Shown here piece after piece: positions 26,436 to 34,623 of a stretch of DNA of 64,000 nucleotides. Every line of letters starts with the position of its first letter. The stretch's first letter is position 1. A program made the translations under genes and the position numbers. Source of the DNA: Litoreibacter ascidiaceicola (GTDB taxonomy: Bacteria; Pseudomonadota; Alphaproteobacteria; Rhodobacterales; Rhodobacteraceae); the NCBI RefSeq assembly GCF_900129235.1, contig NZ_FQUV01000001.1:434001-498000 (forward strand), written 5' to 3'. The notes below the pieces were generated by a model that saw only the letters and a program-made list of their open reading frames with translations, made no database searches and was not told the origin of the DNA.

Positions 26436-27396
26436 GAGAAGTCCTCTCGGTTGGAAATGCGGGCAGGATGTCGTTTGCCAGCCGTTTCATCGTTGTTTCT
26501 GTATCGCCGGAACTAAGCCGCAGGTTCAGCGCGACGTGATTGACGCCAGCGTCCTGCAAAGCCTCGAGGTAGCGGCGAAGGTAATCTGCACCCGACTGAA
26601 ACCCCAAATGAATGGGGCGCGCCACAGCGTCTGGATCGTCCAGAAGATCGACATAAAGCGACTGCATCACAGGCTTGTCCGGCTGGCCCATGGCCGTCAC
26701 GCGGGCGCGGAATTCCGCTATGGCTTGCGCTTGAGAGGCCGCATCACGTGGATAGGTAATCCAGCCGTCGCTGTTTTGCGCGACCCAATCAGGGTGCTGA
26801 CGGCTGCCACCCGTCACGAGCAACGGCAGCTTTCCGTCCGTTGGTTTTGGTAACATGTCTATCGCGCCGCGTGATGAGCCTTGCGCTGTCTCGTAGTCGG
26901 GAAAATCATCCGCCATGGATCGAATATAATCAAAGCTGTCGCGAAACCGATCGCCGCGATCCTCAAACGACATGTTCATCGCGGGATATTCTTCGGGGCG
27001 ATCACCGGATGCCACGCCAAGCAGCAAACGCCCGCCAGACAAAACATCCACGCTAGCCGCTGACTTGGCCACATGCGCCGGATGGCGCAACGGCAAGATC
27101 ACGCTGGCGACGCCCAATGCTATGCGGCTGGTTTGACCCGCCAACAGACCAAGATAGACAAATGGGTCAAACATCTGCCCCGCATCGCCAAAGGACGGCA
27201 CGTTGAATGGCACATCGCGCAACCACACAGCAGCGAACCCGAGGTCCTCTACCAAGCGGACTCGCTCCAGATGGCGGGTCATAGTTGGCACGGAACCACT
27301 GGCATAGCTTTCCAGCGGCACAACCAAACCAATGCTCAGCTTTTTCGGGCGGAAAACCGTGTTGTAAGCCGTGTTGATGGGGCTGAAATTAGTCAT
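26428..27396 (-). CDS. LLM-class flavin-dependent oxidoreductase (luciferase-like)
   Basis: 322 residues. Luciferase-like barrel: LSIGLVVPLESYASG at the start, LGFAAVWLRDVPF, QTSRIALGVASVILPLRHP, SVDVLSGGRLLLGVASGDRP and LLVTGGSRQHPDWVAQNSDG are typical of F420/FMN-dependent LLM enzymes, here close to the group called BA3436-type. It would oxidise a small organic substrate with reduced flavin and oxygen. First gene of the operon, divergent from the LysR gene across 125 bases, hence likely controlled by it. Confidence 0.87.
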   Translation of the reverse strand: MTNFSPINTAYNTVFRPKKLSIGLVVPLESYASGSVPTMTRHLERVRLVEDLGFAAVWLRDVPFNVPSFGDAGQMFDPFVYLGLLAGQTSRIALGVASVILPLRHPAHVAKSAASVDVLSGGRLLLGVASGDRPEEYPAMNMSFEDRGDRFRDSFDYIRSMADDFPDYETAQGSSRGAIDMLPKPTDGKLPLLVTGGSRQHPDWVAQNSDGWITYPRDAASQAQAIAEFRARVTAMGQPDKPVMQSLYVDLLDDPDAVARPIHLGFQSGADYLRRYLEALQDAGVNHVALNLRLSSGDTETTMKRLANDILPAFPTERTSHV

Positions 27397-27486
27397 TGAG
27401 ATTTTGGTACTCTGGAAATCAGGTTCGGGGATTGACCCGCTCCAGGATATCTAGATTATATGGATATAATTCATAAGATGGAGAAT

Positions 27487-27518
27487 TCGGATTTCATAAT
27501 TCCGATTTGGTATATAAT
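27487..27518 (+). promoter_or_regulatory. LysR-type control region with inverted repeat and consensus -10 box
   Basis: TCGGA (27487-27491) and TCCGA (27501-27505) form an interrupted dyad, with flanking A/T bases, as in T-N11-A type LysR boxes. TATAAT at 27513-27518 is a perfect -10 hexamer only three bases before the LysR ATG at 27522, which would give a leaderless mRNA. A second AT-rich block (27451-27475) probably serves the divergent LLM operon. Confidence 0.4.
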
Positions 27519-27521
27519 CAC

Positions 27522-28445
27522 ATGGATACTGAAAGCGTCAGATTATTTGTGCTCTGTGCTGAAAAATTGAACATCAGCGCGGCGGGTCGCGCACTAGGCA
27601 TGGCACCCGCCGTCGCAAGCGCGCGGTTGGCCAAGTTGGAAAAAATGCTCGGCGCAGATTTGTTACGCCGTTCAACGCGGAAGGTGTCTTTATCGCTGGA
27701 AGGGGCAGATTTCCTGCCTTTTGCCAAGGAAATGCTGGCCCAAGAAGATGCAGCCCTTGGGGCGCTGGGGATGGTCACGCCGACCGTGAGCGGCACATTA
27801 CGATTTGCGGCCCCCAGCACCTTTGCGCAAAACTATATCGCGCCCATTTTGCCTAAGTTTCTGAATACCTACCCCGATATTACCCTCGATTTGCGCCTGT
27901 CGGATACGCAATTCGACTTGATAGAGGGGAGTTTCGATCTCGCACTTCGCAATCAAGCGATGTCTGATAGCAGCTTGAAGGGCCGTAAGCTGGCCGACGA
28001 TACCCGCGTCCTTTGCGCATCTCCTACGTATCTGGCCGATCACGCCCCCCTTGAAAAACCAGCCGATCTCGCGCGACATAGATTAATTGCGTTCAAGGAT
28101 TTCTCCACAAGGGGATTGGTGAATCGTGCTGGACAAAAGGCGCACTTCGACCCCAAGACCGCAACATCGCGCCTGCTGTGCGATGACGGGCAAAGCCAGA
28201 AGATCGCGACGATGGCGGGGGCTGGCATCTCCATTAACTCGATGTGGAGCGTGCACCGCGAACTGGCGAGCGGCAATCTGGTGCGGATTTTGCCAGACTA
28301 CAGGCTGGATCAGCAAACGGGGCTTTGGCTCGTCTATCCGAAATCGAACGTGCTGACAGCCAAGGTGCGGGTGTTCATCGATTTCCTATTGGATGAAATT
28401 GGCGGAGTCTTGTCGGACCTCGAACGCACCGACGCCCCTGATTGA
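27522..28445 (+). CDS. LysR-family transcriptional regulator
   Basis: 307 residues from ATG 27522; an upstream TTG is less likely. The N-terminal winged helix-turn-helix reads FVLCAEKLNISAAGRALGMA ... ASARLAKLEKMLGADLLRRSTRKV, and residues about 90-295 form the periplasmic-binding-like effector domain (GTLRFAAPSTFAQNYIAPIL). Divergent from the LLM-SDR-MDR operon, its probable target. No Shine-Dalgarno sequence precedes the start, in line with leaderless translation. Confidence 0.93.
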   Translation: MDTESVRLFVLCAEKLNISAAGRALGMAPAVASARLAKLEKMLGADLLRRSTRKVSLSLEGADFLPFAKEMLAQEDAALGALGMVTPTVSGTLRFAAPSTFAQNYIAPILPKFLNTYPDITLDLRLSDTQFDLIEGSFDLALRNQAMSDSSLKGRKLADDTRVLCASPTYLADHAPLEKPADLARHRLIAFKDFSTRGLVNRAGQKAHFDPKTATSRLLCDDGQSQKIATMAGAGISINSMWSVHRELASGNLVRILPDYRLDQQTGLWLVYPKSNVLTAKVRVFIDFLLDEIGGVLSDLERTDAPD

Positions 28446-28447
28446 AT

Positions 28448-28495
28448 GCTAAGCGGACATTTGTGCATCATGCAGCATCGGTCAAATTGGACTCA
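28448..28495 (+). repeat. Degenerate dispersed intergenic repeat, copy D (short)
   Basis: AGCGGACATT ... ATGCAGCAT ... TTGGAC lies between the LysR gene and the convergent DUF815 gene. It resembles sub-unit one of copy B and the minus strand of copy C. Short and degenerate. Confidence 0.35.
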
Positions 28496-28518
28496 AATCC
28501 TACATCCACAGCTTCGCC

Positions 28519-29358
28519 CTAAACCGTCAGCCCCCGACGCCCCGCCAAATCGGTAAAAAACTGCCACGCCACACGGCCAGAGCGGCCACCGCGTGTTTGT
28601 TGCCACTCGATGGCTTCGGCGCGCAGGGTGTCATCTTCAATCTGCACGTCATGCGCCGCGCAATAGCCACGTATCATGTCGAGGTATTCGTCTTGCGTGC
28701 AAGGGTGGAAGCCCAGCCACAACCCGAAGCGGTCGGACAGGGAGACCTTCTCCTCGGTCGCTTCGGACGGGTTGATCGCCCCGCCCCGCTCGTTCTCGAT
28801 CATGTCGCGCGGCATCAGGTGGCGGCGGTTCGAAGTGGCGTAGAAGATCACGTTTTCGGGGCGGCCTTCAATGCCGCCGTCCAGAACCGCTTTCAGCGAT
28901 TTGTAATGCTGGTCGTCATGGCTGAAGCTCAGGTCGTCACAATAAAGCACGAAACGGTGGTCAGAGGTGCGCAGCAGGTTCAGCAATCGCCCGATGGAGG
29001 GCAAGTCTTCGCGCTGCACCTCGACCAGTTTCAACGGCAGGCCAGCGGCCACGATGTCGCCATGCACCGCCTTCACCAGCGAGGATTTCCCCATCCCGCG
29101 CGAGCCCCAGAGCAGCGCGTTGTTGGCGGCAAACCCGTTGGCGAATTGCAGCGTGTTGGCGTGCAGCGTGTCACGGGCGCGCTCGATCCCGATCAGCAGA
29201 TCAAGGGCGACGCCGTTTACGCTGTGCACAGGCACAAGGTGGTCGGGCTCGACATGCCACAGAAAGGCGGACGCGCCGTCAAAGTCGGGGGCATCTGCGG
29301 GCGGCGGTGACATGCGCTCCAACGCTTGCGCAATACGGTCCATCGGGTCGTCGATCAT
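28519..29358 (-). CDS. DUF815 family AAA-type ATPase
   Basis: 279 residues from ATG 29358 (MIDDPMDRIAQALERM); a longer frame would run into tatC. Walker A reads LLWGSRGMGKSSLVKA, Walker B FVLYCDDLSFS, and the sensor region VIFYATSNRRHLMPRDM followed by SLSDRFGLWLGFHPC matches DUF815. These ATPases are conserved in proteobacteria beside tat genes, but no job is established. It lies 10 bases after the tatC stop and so probably shares the tat transcript. Confidence 0.85.
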   Translation of the reverse strand: MIDDPMDRIAQALERMSPPPADAPDFDGASAFLWHVEPDHLVPVHSVNGVALDLLIGIERARDTLHANTLQFANGFAANNALLWGSRGMGKSSLVKAVHGDIVAAGLPLKLVEVQREDLPSIGRLLNLLRTSDHRFVLYCDDLSFSHDDQHYKSLKAVLDGGIEGRPENVIFYATSNRRHLMPRDMIENERGGAINPSEATEEKVSLSDRFGLWLGFHPCTQDEYLDMIRGYCAAHDVQIEDDTLRAEAIEWQQTRGGRSGRVAWQFFTDLAGRRGLTV

Positions 29359-29368
29359 GCCATGCACC

Positions 29369-30292
29369 TTACGGGCCGCGATCTTCTGGATGACCCTCGC
29401 CATCGTCAGCGTCGGCATCAGGCTCGGCGTCAAGATCGTCTTCGTCGCCCCAAAGCCCCTGTTCACGCAGCTTGATTTCGCGGTCTTTCTCAACGCGCGC
29501 GACAAGGAAGATGGAGATTTCGTAAAGGCCGTAGACCACCACGAACAGGATCAGTTGCGTTGTGACATCGGGTGGCGTCACCAAAGCGGCCACGACCAAA
29601 ATGCCGACAACGGCATATTTGCGCGTGTTGCGCAGCCCGTCAGCGGTGGCGAGGCCCGCCTTGCCCATCAGCGTCAGCAACACGGGAAGCTGGAAGCACA
29701 ACCCGAAGGCGACGATCATTTTCAGCGTGATATCAAGGCTTTCGTTGACCTTGCCGTTAAAGACGATGTCGATGCCGGTCTCTCTGGTGGCCTGTGTCAG
29801 CTCTCCCGACGCGACCATTGCCGCAAAGAAGGAGGGCAAGTCCGCGAAGCCCAGAAAGAACTGCATCGCCAACGGAACCACGATGTAATGCGCGAAAGCC
29901 GCCCCCAGCGTGAACAGCAACGGCGACGCGACGAGGAAGGGCAGGAAGGCGTTCTTTTCGTTCTTGTAGAGACCCGGTGCCACGAAGCGCCAGAGCTGGT
30001 AGCCGATGACCGGAAAGGCCACGAACAACCCGCCGACCATGGAAATGCGGATCAGCGTGAAGAAGTATTCCTGTGGTGCTGTGTATTGCATCACCGGGTT
30101 GGGATTGCCGAGCGAGCGCATGGTGTTTTCGATCGGGACCAGCAGGAAGTCGAGAATTGCACCGCCAAAGGTAAAGCAAATGATCATGCCGACGATGAAC
30201 GCCATCGCGGCGCGGATCACGCGGGTGCGCAACTCGGCCAAATGCTCGATCAACGGGGCGGAGCTGTCTTCGATATCGCTCTCAGCGCTCAT
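29369..30292 (-). CDS. tatC: Sec-independent protein translocase TatC
   Basis: 307 residues. TatC forms the receptor for twin-arginine signal peptides. Diagnostic motifs: [16 protein letters not shown] at the cytosolic N terminus, six membrane helices, and [11 protein letters not shown] in the first periplasmic loop. The C-terminal tail of about 45 residues is acidic (Asp/Glu-rich) and longer than in E. coli. The start overlaps the tatB stop by four bases. Confidence 0.97.
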   Translation of the reverse strand: MSAESDIEDSSAPLIEHLAELRTRVIRAAMAFIVGMIICFTFGGAILDFLLVPIENTMRSLGNPNPVMQYTAPQEYFFTLIRISMVGGLFVAFPVIGYQLWRFVAPGLYKNEKNAFLPFLVASPLLFTLGAAFAHYIVVPLAMQFFLGFADLPSFFAAMVASGELTQATRETGIDIVFNGKVNESLDITLKMIVAFGLCFQLPVLLTLMGKAGLATADGLRNTRKYAVVGILVVAALVTPPDVTTQLILFVVVYGLYEISIFLVARVEKDREIKLREQGLWGDEDDLDAEPDADADDGEGHPEDRGP

Positions 30293-30837
30293 GTGTCGGC
30301 TTTCTTGGCTTTAGGCTTGGGCTTGGCTGCGGGCTTCGCCTTCGGCTTGGCGGCAGCTTTCGGTTTGGCAGCCGCTTTCGGTTTGACGGCAGGCTTAGCG
30401 GCCTTGGGTTTGGCCGCAGTTTTCGGCTTGCTAACGGATTTCTCCGCCTCGGCCTTCGCCGCTGCCTCTTTCGCCAAACGCGTTTCGGCGGCTTTCGCGG
30501 TCGAGGCTTTGATCTTTTCGGCGGCTTCGGCACGTTCCTTGGCCAGTTTCTTGGTCTCGGAGCCGTCAGGGAATTTGTCGAAGTTGGTCGCTTCGCGGAT
30601 CTTGTCGAGCCCCATCTTCTTGGGGTTCGCCGCCGCTTTCACGGTCTCCGCCACGTCCTTGACGCCAGCCTCGTCGGCGGCGTCTTCCATCGCGTGGCTG
30701 AACTCGCGGGCCATGCGTTTGGCCTTGGCGGTGAACTGCCCCAGCGTGCGGAACATACCCGGCAGGTCCTTGGGGCCCACCACGATCAAGGCCACGAGCC
30801 CGATCACCAACAGCTCGGTCATGCCGATGTCAAACAT
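30289..30837 (-). CDS. tatB: Sec-independent protein translocase TatB with long Ala/Lys/Pro tail
   Basis: 182 residues. N-terminal membrane helix and hinge [20 protein letters not shown] followed by [14 protein letters not shown] are classical TatB. After the amphipathic helix (to about residue 75) the tail becomes Ala/Lys/Pro-rich, with repeats such as [19 protein letters not shown] over the last 50 residues. This tail is low-complexity and probably disordered. TatB hands signal peptides from TatC to TatA. Second gene of the operon, 42 bases after tatA. Confidence 0.95.
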   Translation of the reverse strand: MFDIGMTELLVIGLVALIVVGPKDLPGMFRTLGQFTAKAKRMAREFSHAMEDAADEAGVKDVAETVKAAANPKKMGLDKIREATNFDKFPDGSETKKLAKERAEAAEKIKASTAKAAETRLAKEAAAKAEAEKSVSKPKTAAKPKAAKPAVKPKAAAKPKAAAKPKAKPAAKPKPKAKKADT

Positions 30838-30879
30838 GGCCTGTGCCCCTGCTCCGCATTCCCAACCTGCTCACGAAGA

Positions 30880-31092
30880 TCAGGCTTTGTCTTTTTCGTC
30901 TTCAGGTGTGACGTCTTTGACGGCCACGTCGGCGTCGTCCAGCTCTTTGGTGCTGTCATCGACACCCTTTTTGAAAGCGGTGATGCCTTTGCCGACTTCG
31001 CCCATCAGGCCCGAGATTTTGCCACGGCCAAAAAGCACCAGCACGACGACGGCGATGAGCAGCAGGCCCGGCAGTCCGATATTGTTCAACAT
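30880..31092 (-). CDS. tatA: Sec-independent protein translocase TatA
   Basis: 70 residues. Forms the protein-conducting assemblies of the Tat system. One membrane helix ([17 protein letters not shown]), the hinge [16 protein letters not shown] and a short charged tail. First gene of tatABC-DUF815; its promoter should lie in 31093-31208. Confidence 0.95.
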   Translation of the reverse strand: MLNNIGLPGLLLIAVVVLVLFGRGKISGLMGEVGKGITAFKKGVDDSTKELDDADVAVKDVTPEDEKDKA

Positions 31093-31208
31093 GATTAGGT
31101 CTCCCTTGGTCGCGCCTGAAAGCAGGGCGCGGATGAGTGTGTCTGCTCTCTATCTAGGGGCTCGACGGGGTGGGGAAAAGGCGCAAAACGCCGCTGGTGC
31201 GGGGAAAT

Positions 31209-31228
31209 CCACGTGAAATGTCACGTGG
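31209..31228 (+). promoter_or_regulatory. Perfect palindrome upstream of the WYL regulator (site 1)
   Basis: CCACGTGA (31209-31216), spacer AATG, TCACGTGG (31221-31228): an exact 8+8 inverted repeat in the tatA/WYL-regulator intergenic region, a strong candidate operator. It might equally serve tatABC. No known regulator was matched. Confidence 0.5.
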
Positions 31229-31248
31229 CAGCGCTTGCAGGAAGTCTC

Positions 31249-31266
31249 CTGACAGGTTTATGTCAG
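31249..31266 (+). promoter_or_regulatory. Perfect palindrome upstream of the WYL regulator (site 2)
   Basis: CTGACA (31249-31254), six-base spacer, TGTCAG (31261-31266). It lies 20 bases from site 1 and 78 bases before the regulator start, a good place for an autoregulatory operator. Confidence 0.45.
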
Positions 31267-31344
31267 TTGTGGGGCGCTACAAAGCGCATATCGAAACAGA
31301 ATCACTTCACCAGCCCGACCTTGGCTGAAATACGGACTGCACAG

Positions 31345-32028
31345 ATGAGACGCACCGACCGCCTTTTCGACCTGATCCTGCTTCTTCGGGATGGTCGCCT
31401 GCACCGCGCCGAAGATTTGGCGCGCAGGCTGGAGGTGTCGGTGCGCACAATCTACCGCGATATGGAAACCTTGCAGTTGTCTGGCGTTCCGGTCGAGGGG
31501 GAGCGGGGTATGGGTTACATGATGACCGCCCCGATCACCCTGCCCCCGTTGAACCTGACACTGGTCGAGCTGGAGGCGCTGCATCTTGGCATGGCCATCG
31601 TCGGCGAGGTCGCGGATGAGGAACTGCAAAAGGCGGCGCAGTCTCTCTCTGCCAAGATCGACGCGGTTCTGCCCGAGGACCGCACCACGCCGCCAACCGG
31701 ATGGGGTTTCGCGGTCTATCCGTTCAAAGATGCCGCAAGCGGGTTCCGGTTCATGCCGCAGCTTCGCACCGCTATCCGGACGCGCCAGAAGCTGAGCATC
31801 ACTTATGCCAACGCCGACGGCGCCCCAAGCGAGCGTGTTATCCGCCCATTGCAAATGGAGTATTGGGGGCGGGTCTGGACCGTGTCCGCATGGTGCGAAT
31901 TACGCGGTGATTTTCGCGTGTTCCGCGCCGACCGCATCCGCGCGTTGAAGCCCATGGCCGAACTGTTCGTCGAGGAGCAAGGCAAGTCGCTGGCCGACTT
32001 CGTGGCCCAGCAAAAAGCCAACTGCTAG
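31345..32028 (+). CDS. HTH/WYL-domain transcriptional regulator (YafY-like)
   Basis: 227 residues from ATG 31345 (MRRTDRLFDLI); the open frame continues upstream but lacks regulator features and covers the palindromes. The N-terminal HTH reads AEDLARRLEVSVRTIYRDME, as in DeoR/YafY-type proteins. The WYL domain at about residues 140-215 is visible in RVIRPLQMEYWGRVWTVSAW and FRVFRADRIRAL. WYL domains sense ligands, often nucleic-acid derived. Its targets are unknown; the two palindromes just upstream suggest self-control. The stop overlaps the convergent DUF6314 gene by four bases. Confidence 0.87.
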   Translation: MRRTDRLFDLILLLRDGRLHRAEDLARRLEVSVRTIYRDMETLQLSGVPVEGERGMGYMMTAPITLPPLNLTLVELEALHLGMAIVGEVADEELQKAAQSLSAKIDAVLPEDRTTPPTGWGFAVYPFKDAASGFRFMPQLRTAIRTRQKLSITYANADGAPSERVIRPLQMEYWGRVWTVSAWCELRGDFRVFRADRIRALKPMAELFVEEQGKSLADFVAQQKANC

Positions 32029-32456
32029 ACGCGCTCGAAGCGCGAAATCATCCGGTAGTCCTTGGACGGCCCGACAACCCGCCAAATCGATTCCCATAGA
32101 GGCCAGCGGGTGAAATCATAACTCACATGGTAGAAATCCGGGTCGCAATGGTGATCATCATCCGGCATCAGGCGATCCAGTTCGATCACGTGGAAGGGCC
32201 GCCCGTCTTCAAATTCAACGGCGATTTTGCCCGCGTGCTCCCCTTCAAAACCCCGCCAGATATAGCGGCGGGTGGCGAGCATTGCGGCTTGCTGGCCGTA
32301 GACCAGCTCCCCCTCTTCCGCGTAGTGCAACTCCAACGGCCCCACACGGGTGAGTGTCGCGGTACCGGATAAGCGGCCCTCGATGTCATTGCGGCGATCT
32401 TCAATTATGCGCGCCAGCTGCCAATCACCTTCGAATTGATCCAAGCTTATGTGCAT
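32025..32456 (-). CDS. DUF6314-like protein
   Basis: 143 residues. A small beta-rich protein: QFEGDWQLARIIEDRR at the start, GQQAAMLATRRYIWRGFEG in the middle and DPDFYHVSYDFTRWPLWESI near the end, which I associate with the DUF6314 family. Lipocalin-like in character; function unknown. No signal peptide. It overlaps the convergent WYL-regulator stop by four bases. Confidence 0.6.
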   Translation of the reverse strand: MHISLDQFEGDWQLARIIEDRRNDIEGRLSGTATLTRVGPLELHYAEEGELVYGQQAAMLATRRYIWRGFEGEHAGKIAVEFEDGRPFHVIELDRLMPDDDHHCDPDFYHVSYDFTRWPLWESIWRVVGPSKDYRMISRFERV

Positions 32457-32465
32457 CCAGTCCTC

Positions 32466-32812
32466 TTACTGTGCATTGACACCGATCGTCTCTGCCCCAC
32501 TGTCGCCAGCAAACTTTAAGGCCCCGTTATCCGCGCGCCGCTCCATAGTAAAGCACACCCACCCGTCGGCAGGAGGCCACTGGCTGCAATAATTGTCACC
32601 TTCGACGCGCCAATCCCCCAACTGTCTCGCCCGCCTGCATAGCGTGTCCGAGTAGAAGCGTAGAAATGCTGGCTCGCTTTGTCATAGATCAAGCCGCGAT
32701 CCCGCAGCGCATCTTCAATCCCGGCGCCAGTCATCGCGATCCAGCGCGTATCGGCCCAACAGGGCAAGCATAGCACAATTGTCGCCGCGAAGGCAGCGAC
32801 GCGCTGTCTCAT
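32466..32812 (-). pseudogene. Secreted protein gene broken by a one-base frameshift in a C/G run
   Basis: Start ATG 32812, signal peptide MRQRVAAFAATIVLCLPCWA, then an AL-RDR-x-x-YD pattern to GRDSWG. At that point the frame passes a run of five G on the coding strand (32615-32619). Adding one base there restores a protein-like continuation, WRVEGDNYCSQWPPADGW then VCFTMERRADNGALKF, ending at a TAA at 32466-32468. The unshifted frame instead continues into an unlike sequence ending near 32516. The rest is small, Trp/Cys-containing and secreted, of unknown role. Either a true frameshift mutation or a homopolymer sequencing error. Confidence 0.65.
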
Positions 32813-32893
32813 AGGCGCTATCTGCGGTTGTTCCTTAAGTGGGGGCAGTCTAAGACCCCCCCACCTGCCACACAAACTATGAGAGCGCTTGAT

Positions 32894-34195
32894 ATGATCC
32901 CTCGCTATTCCCGCCCCGAGATGGTTGCCATCTGGTCCCCCGAGACCAAATTCCGCATCTGGTACGAGATCGAGGCCCATGCCTGCGACGCCATGGCCGA
33001 TCTGGGCGTGATCCCGCGCGAAAACGCCGATGCGGTCTGGAAAGCCAAAGATGTGGAATTCGACGTGGCCCGCATCGACGAAATCGAGGCCGTCACCAAG
33101 CATGACGTCATCGCCTTCCTGACCCATCTGGCAGAGCATGTAGGGTCCGACGAAGCCCGCTTCGTGCATCAGGGCATGACCTCCTCAGACGTGCTCGACA
33201 CCTGCTTTAACGTCCAGCTTGTGCGCGCCGCCGATATCCTGATCGCCGATGTGGAAGGCCTGCTGGCGGCCCTGAAACGTCGCGCACTAGAGCACAAAGA
33301 CACCCTGCGCGTCGGCCGTTCCCACGGCATCCACGCCGAGCCCACCACGATGGGCCTGACCTTCGCGCGCTTCTATGCCGAGATGGACCGCAACCTGACC
33401 CGTCTACGCACCGCCCGCGACGAAATTTCCACCGGTGCCATTTCCGGTGCCATCGGCACCTTCGCCAATGTGGACCCTCGCGTTGAGGCGCATGTCTGCG
33501 AAAAGCTGGGTCTGACGCCGGAGCCGATCTCCACCCAAGTCATCCCCCGCGACCGCCACGCGGCTTTCTTCGCGGCACTCGGCGTTGTCGCCTCCTCCAT
33601 CGAGAACATCGCGACGGAAATCCGTCATATGCAGCGCACCGAAGTTCTGGAAGGCGCGGAGTTCTTCTCCATGGGCCAAAAAGGCTCCTCGGCCATGCCG
33701 CATAAGAAAAACCCGATCCTGACCGAAAACCTCACAGGACTTGCCCGCACCATCCGCATGGCCGTTGTCCCCGCGATGGAAAACGTGGCGCTCTGGCATG
33801 AGCGCGACATTTCCCACTCCTCGGTCGAACGTATGATCGGCCCCGACACCACGATCACATTGGATTTCGCCCTTTCGCGGCTGACGGGTGTGATCGACAA
33901 GATGCTGATCTTCCCCGACAACATGCTCGACAACATGAACAAGTTTCCCGGTCTGGTGATGTCCCAACGCGTGTTGCTCGCTCTTACGCAAGCTGGTGTC
34001 AGTCGCGAGGACGCCTACGCGATGGTCCAACGCAACGCCCTGAAAGTCTGGGAGCATCGCACTGATTTCAAAGAGGAATTGCTGGCCGACAAAAACGTTG
34101 TGGCCGCCCTTGGTGCCGATGAGATCGAAGAGAAGTTCGACATGGGCTACCACACCAAGCATGTCGACACGATCTTCAAGCGCGTGTTTGGCTAA
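32894..34195 (+). CDS. purB: Adenylosuccinate lyase
   Basis: 433 residues from ATG 32894 (MIPRYSRPEMVAIWS), the usual start of this family; an ATG at 32879 is the alternative. Catalyses two fumarate-releasing steps of purine synthesis (SAICAR to AICAR and adenylosuccinate to AMP). The fumarase/aspartase superfamily signature GSSAMPHKKNP is present, together with the catalytic His region FVHQGMTSSDVLDT. Normal length. Divergent from the frameshifted secreted-protein gene. Confidence 0.96.
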   Translation: MIPRYSRPEMVAIWSPETKFRIWYEIEAHACDAMADLGVIPRENADAVWKAKDVEFDVARIDEIEAVTKHDVIAFLTHLAEHVGSDEARFVHQGMTSSDVLDTCFNVQLVRAADILIADVEGLLAALKRRALEHKDTLRVGRSHGIHAEPTTMGLTFARFYAEMDRNLTRLRTARDEISTGAISGAIGTFANVDPRVEAHVCEKLGLTPEPISTQVIPRDRHAAFFAALGVVASSIENIATEIRHMQRTEVLEGAEFFSMGQKGSSAMPHKKNPILTENLTGLARTIRMAVVPAMENVALWHERDISHSSVERMIGPDTTITLDFALSRLTGVIDKMLIFPDNMLDNMNKFPGLVMSQRVLLALTQAGVSREDAYAMVQRNALKVWEHRTDFKEELLADKNVVAALGADEIEEKFDMGYHTKHVDTIFKRVFG

Positions 34196-34223
34196 ACCCA
34201 TCACGACGTTACTCTGCCCAAAT

Positions 34224-34255
34224 CGCCCGCCATCTGCGCGGGCGTTTTGTTTTTT
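34224..34255 (+). terminator. Rho-independent terminator after purB
   Basis: CGCCCGC (34224-34230) pairs with GCGGGCG (34238-34244), followed by TTTTGTTTTTT. It lies about 30 bases after the purB stop. Confidence 0.85.
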
Positions 34256-34306
34256 CACGACCTCGTGCTATCTTTCCTGTCACACACCAACAGGAGAGAC
34301 TTTCAG

Positions 34307-34468
34307 ATGAAGACCAAAACGCTCTTGGCCGCTCTGGCCCTCACCCTGACACCCGCACTCGCCTCGGCAGAGTGCGCCTTTGGCCAGCACAAGCAGGCCG
34401 CGTCGTGCCAAGCAGGGTCCACTTGGGACGCTGAAACAGGCACCTGCGTGGCCCAGCCAACCGGCTAG
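34307..34468 (+). CDS. Small secreted Cys-containing peptide
   Basis: 53 residues from ATG 34307, which follows AGGAGA at good spacing. A Sec signal peptide (MKTKTLLAALALTLTPALASA) leaves a mature peptide of about 32 residues with three Cys (ECAFGQHKQAASC and a GTC near the end), a spacing like that of small chitin-binding or other disulfide modules. I do not recognise it firmly. It has its own ribosome site and sits between two strong terminators, so it is a separate transcription unit or is read through from purB. Confidence 0.65.
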   Translation: MKTKTLLAALALTLTPALASAECAFGQHKQAASCQAGSTWDAETGTCVAQPTG

Positions 34469-34481
34469 AACACTGCAATAT

Positions 34482-34513
34482 AAAGGCGGCGCGGCTCATC
34501 CCGCGCCGCCTTT
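34482..34513 (+). terminator. Strong hairpin terminator after the small secreted peptide gene
   Basis: AAAGGCGGCGCGG (34482-34494) and CCGCGCCGCCTTT (34501-34513) are perfect 13-base complements with a six-base loop. The final TTT is short but the stem is very stable. Confidence 0.8.
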
Positions 34514-34623
34514 GCTGAATTTGGCTAAAACCCCGCCTATCTCCCCCCGCTCTCCTCACGATCCGTTAACGCCTGCCCGGTCTACTGAGCAGTGCGAGAA
34601 TATAATTGGGGACGGGACAAGCC

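Noticed and set aside
28967-31216. 749-codon open frame on the plus strand
   Set aside because: Complement of the DUF815 and tatCBA genes; Ala-rich low-complexity translation comes from the TatB tail read backwards.
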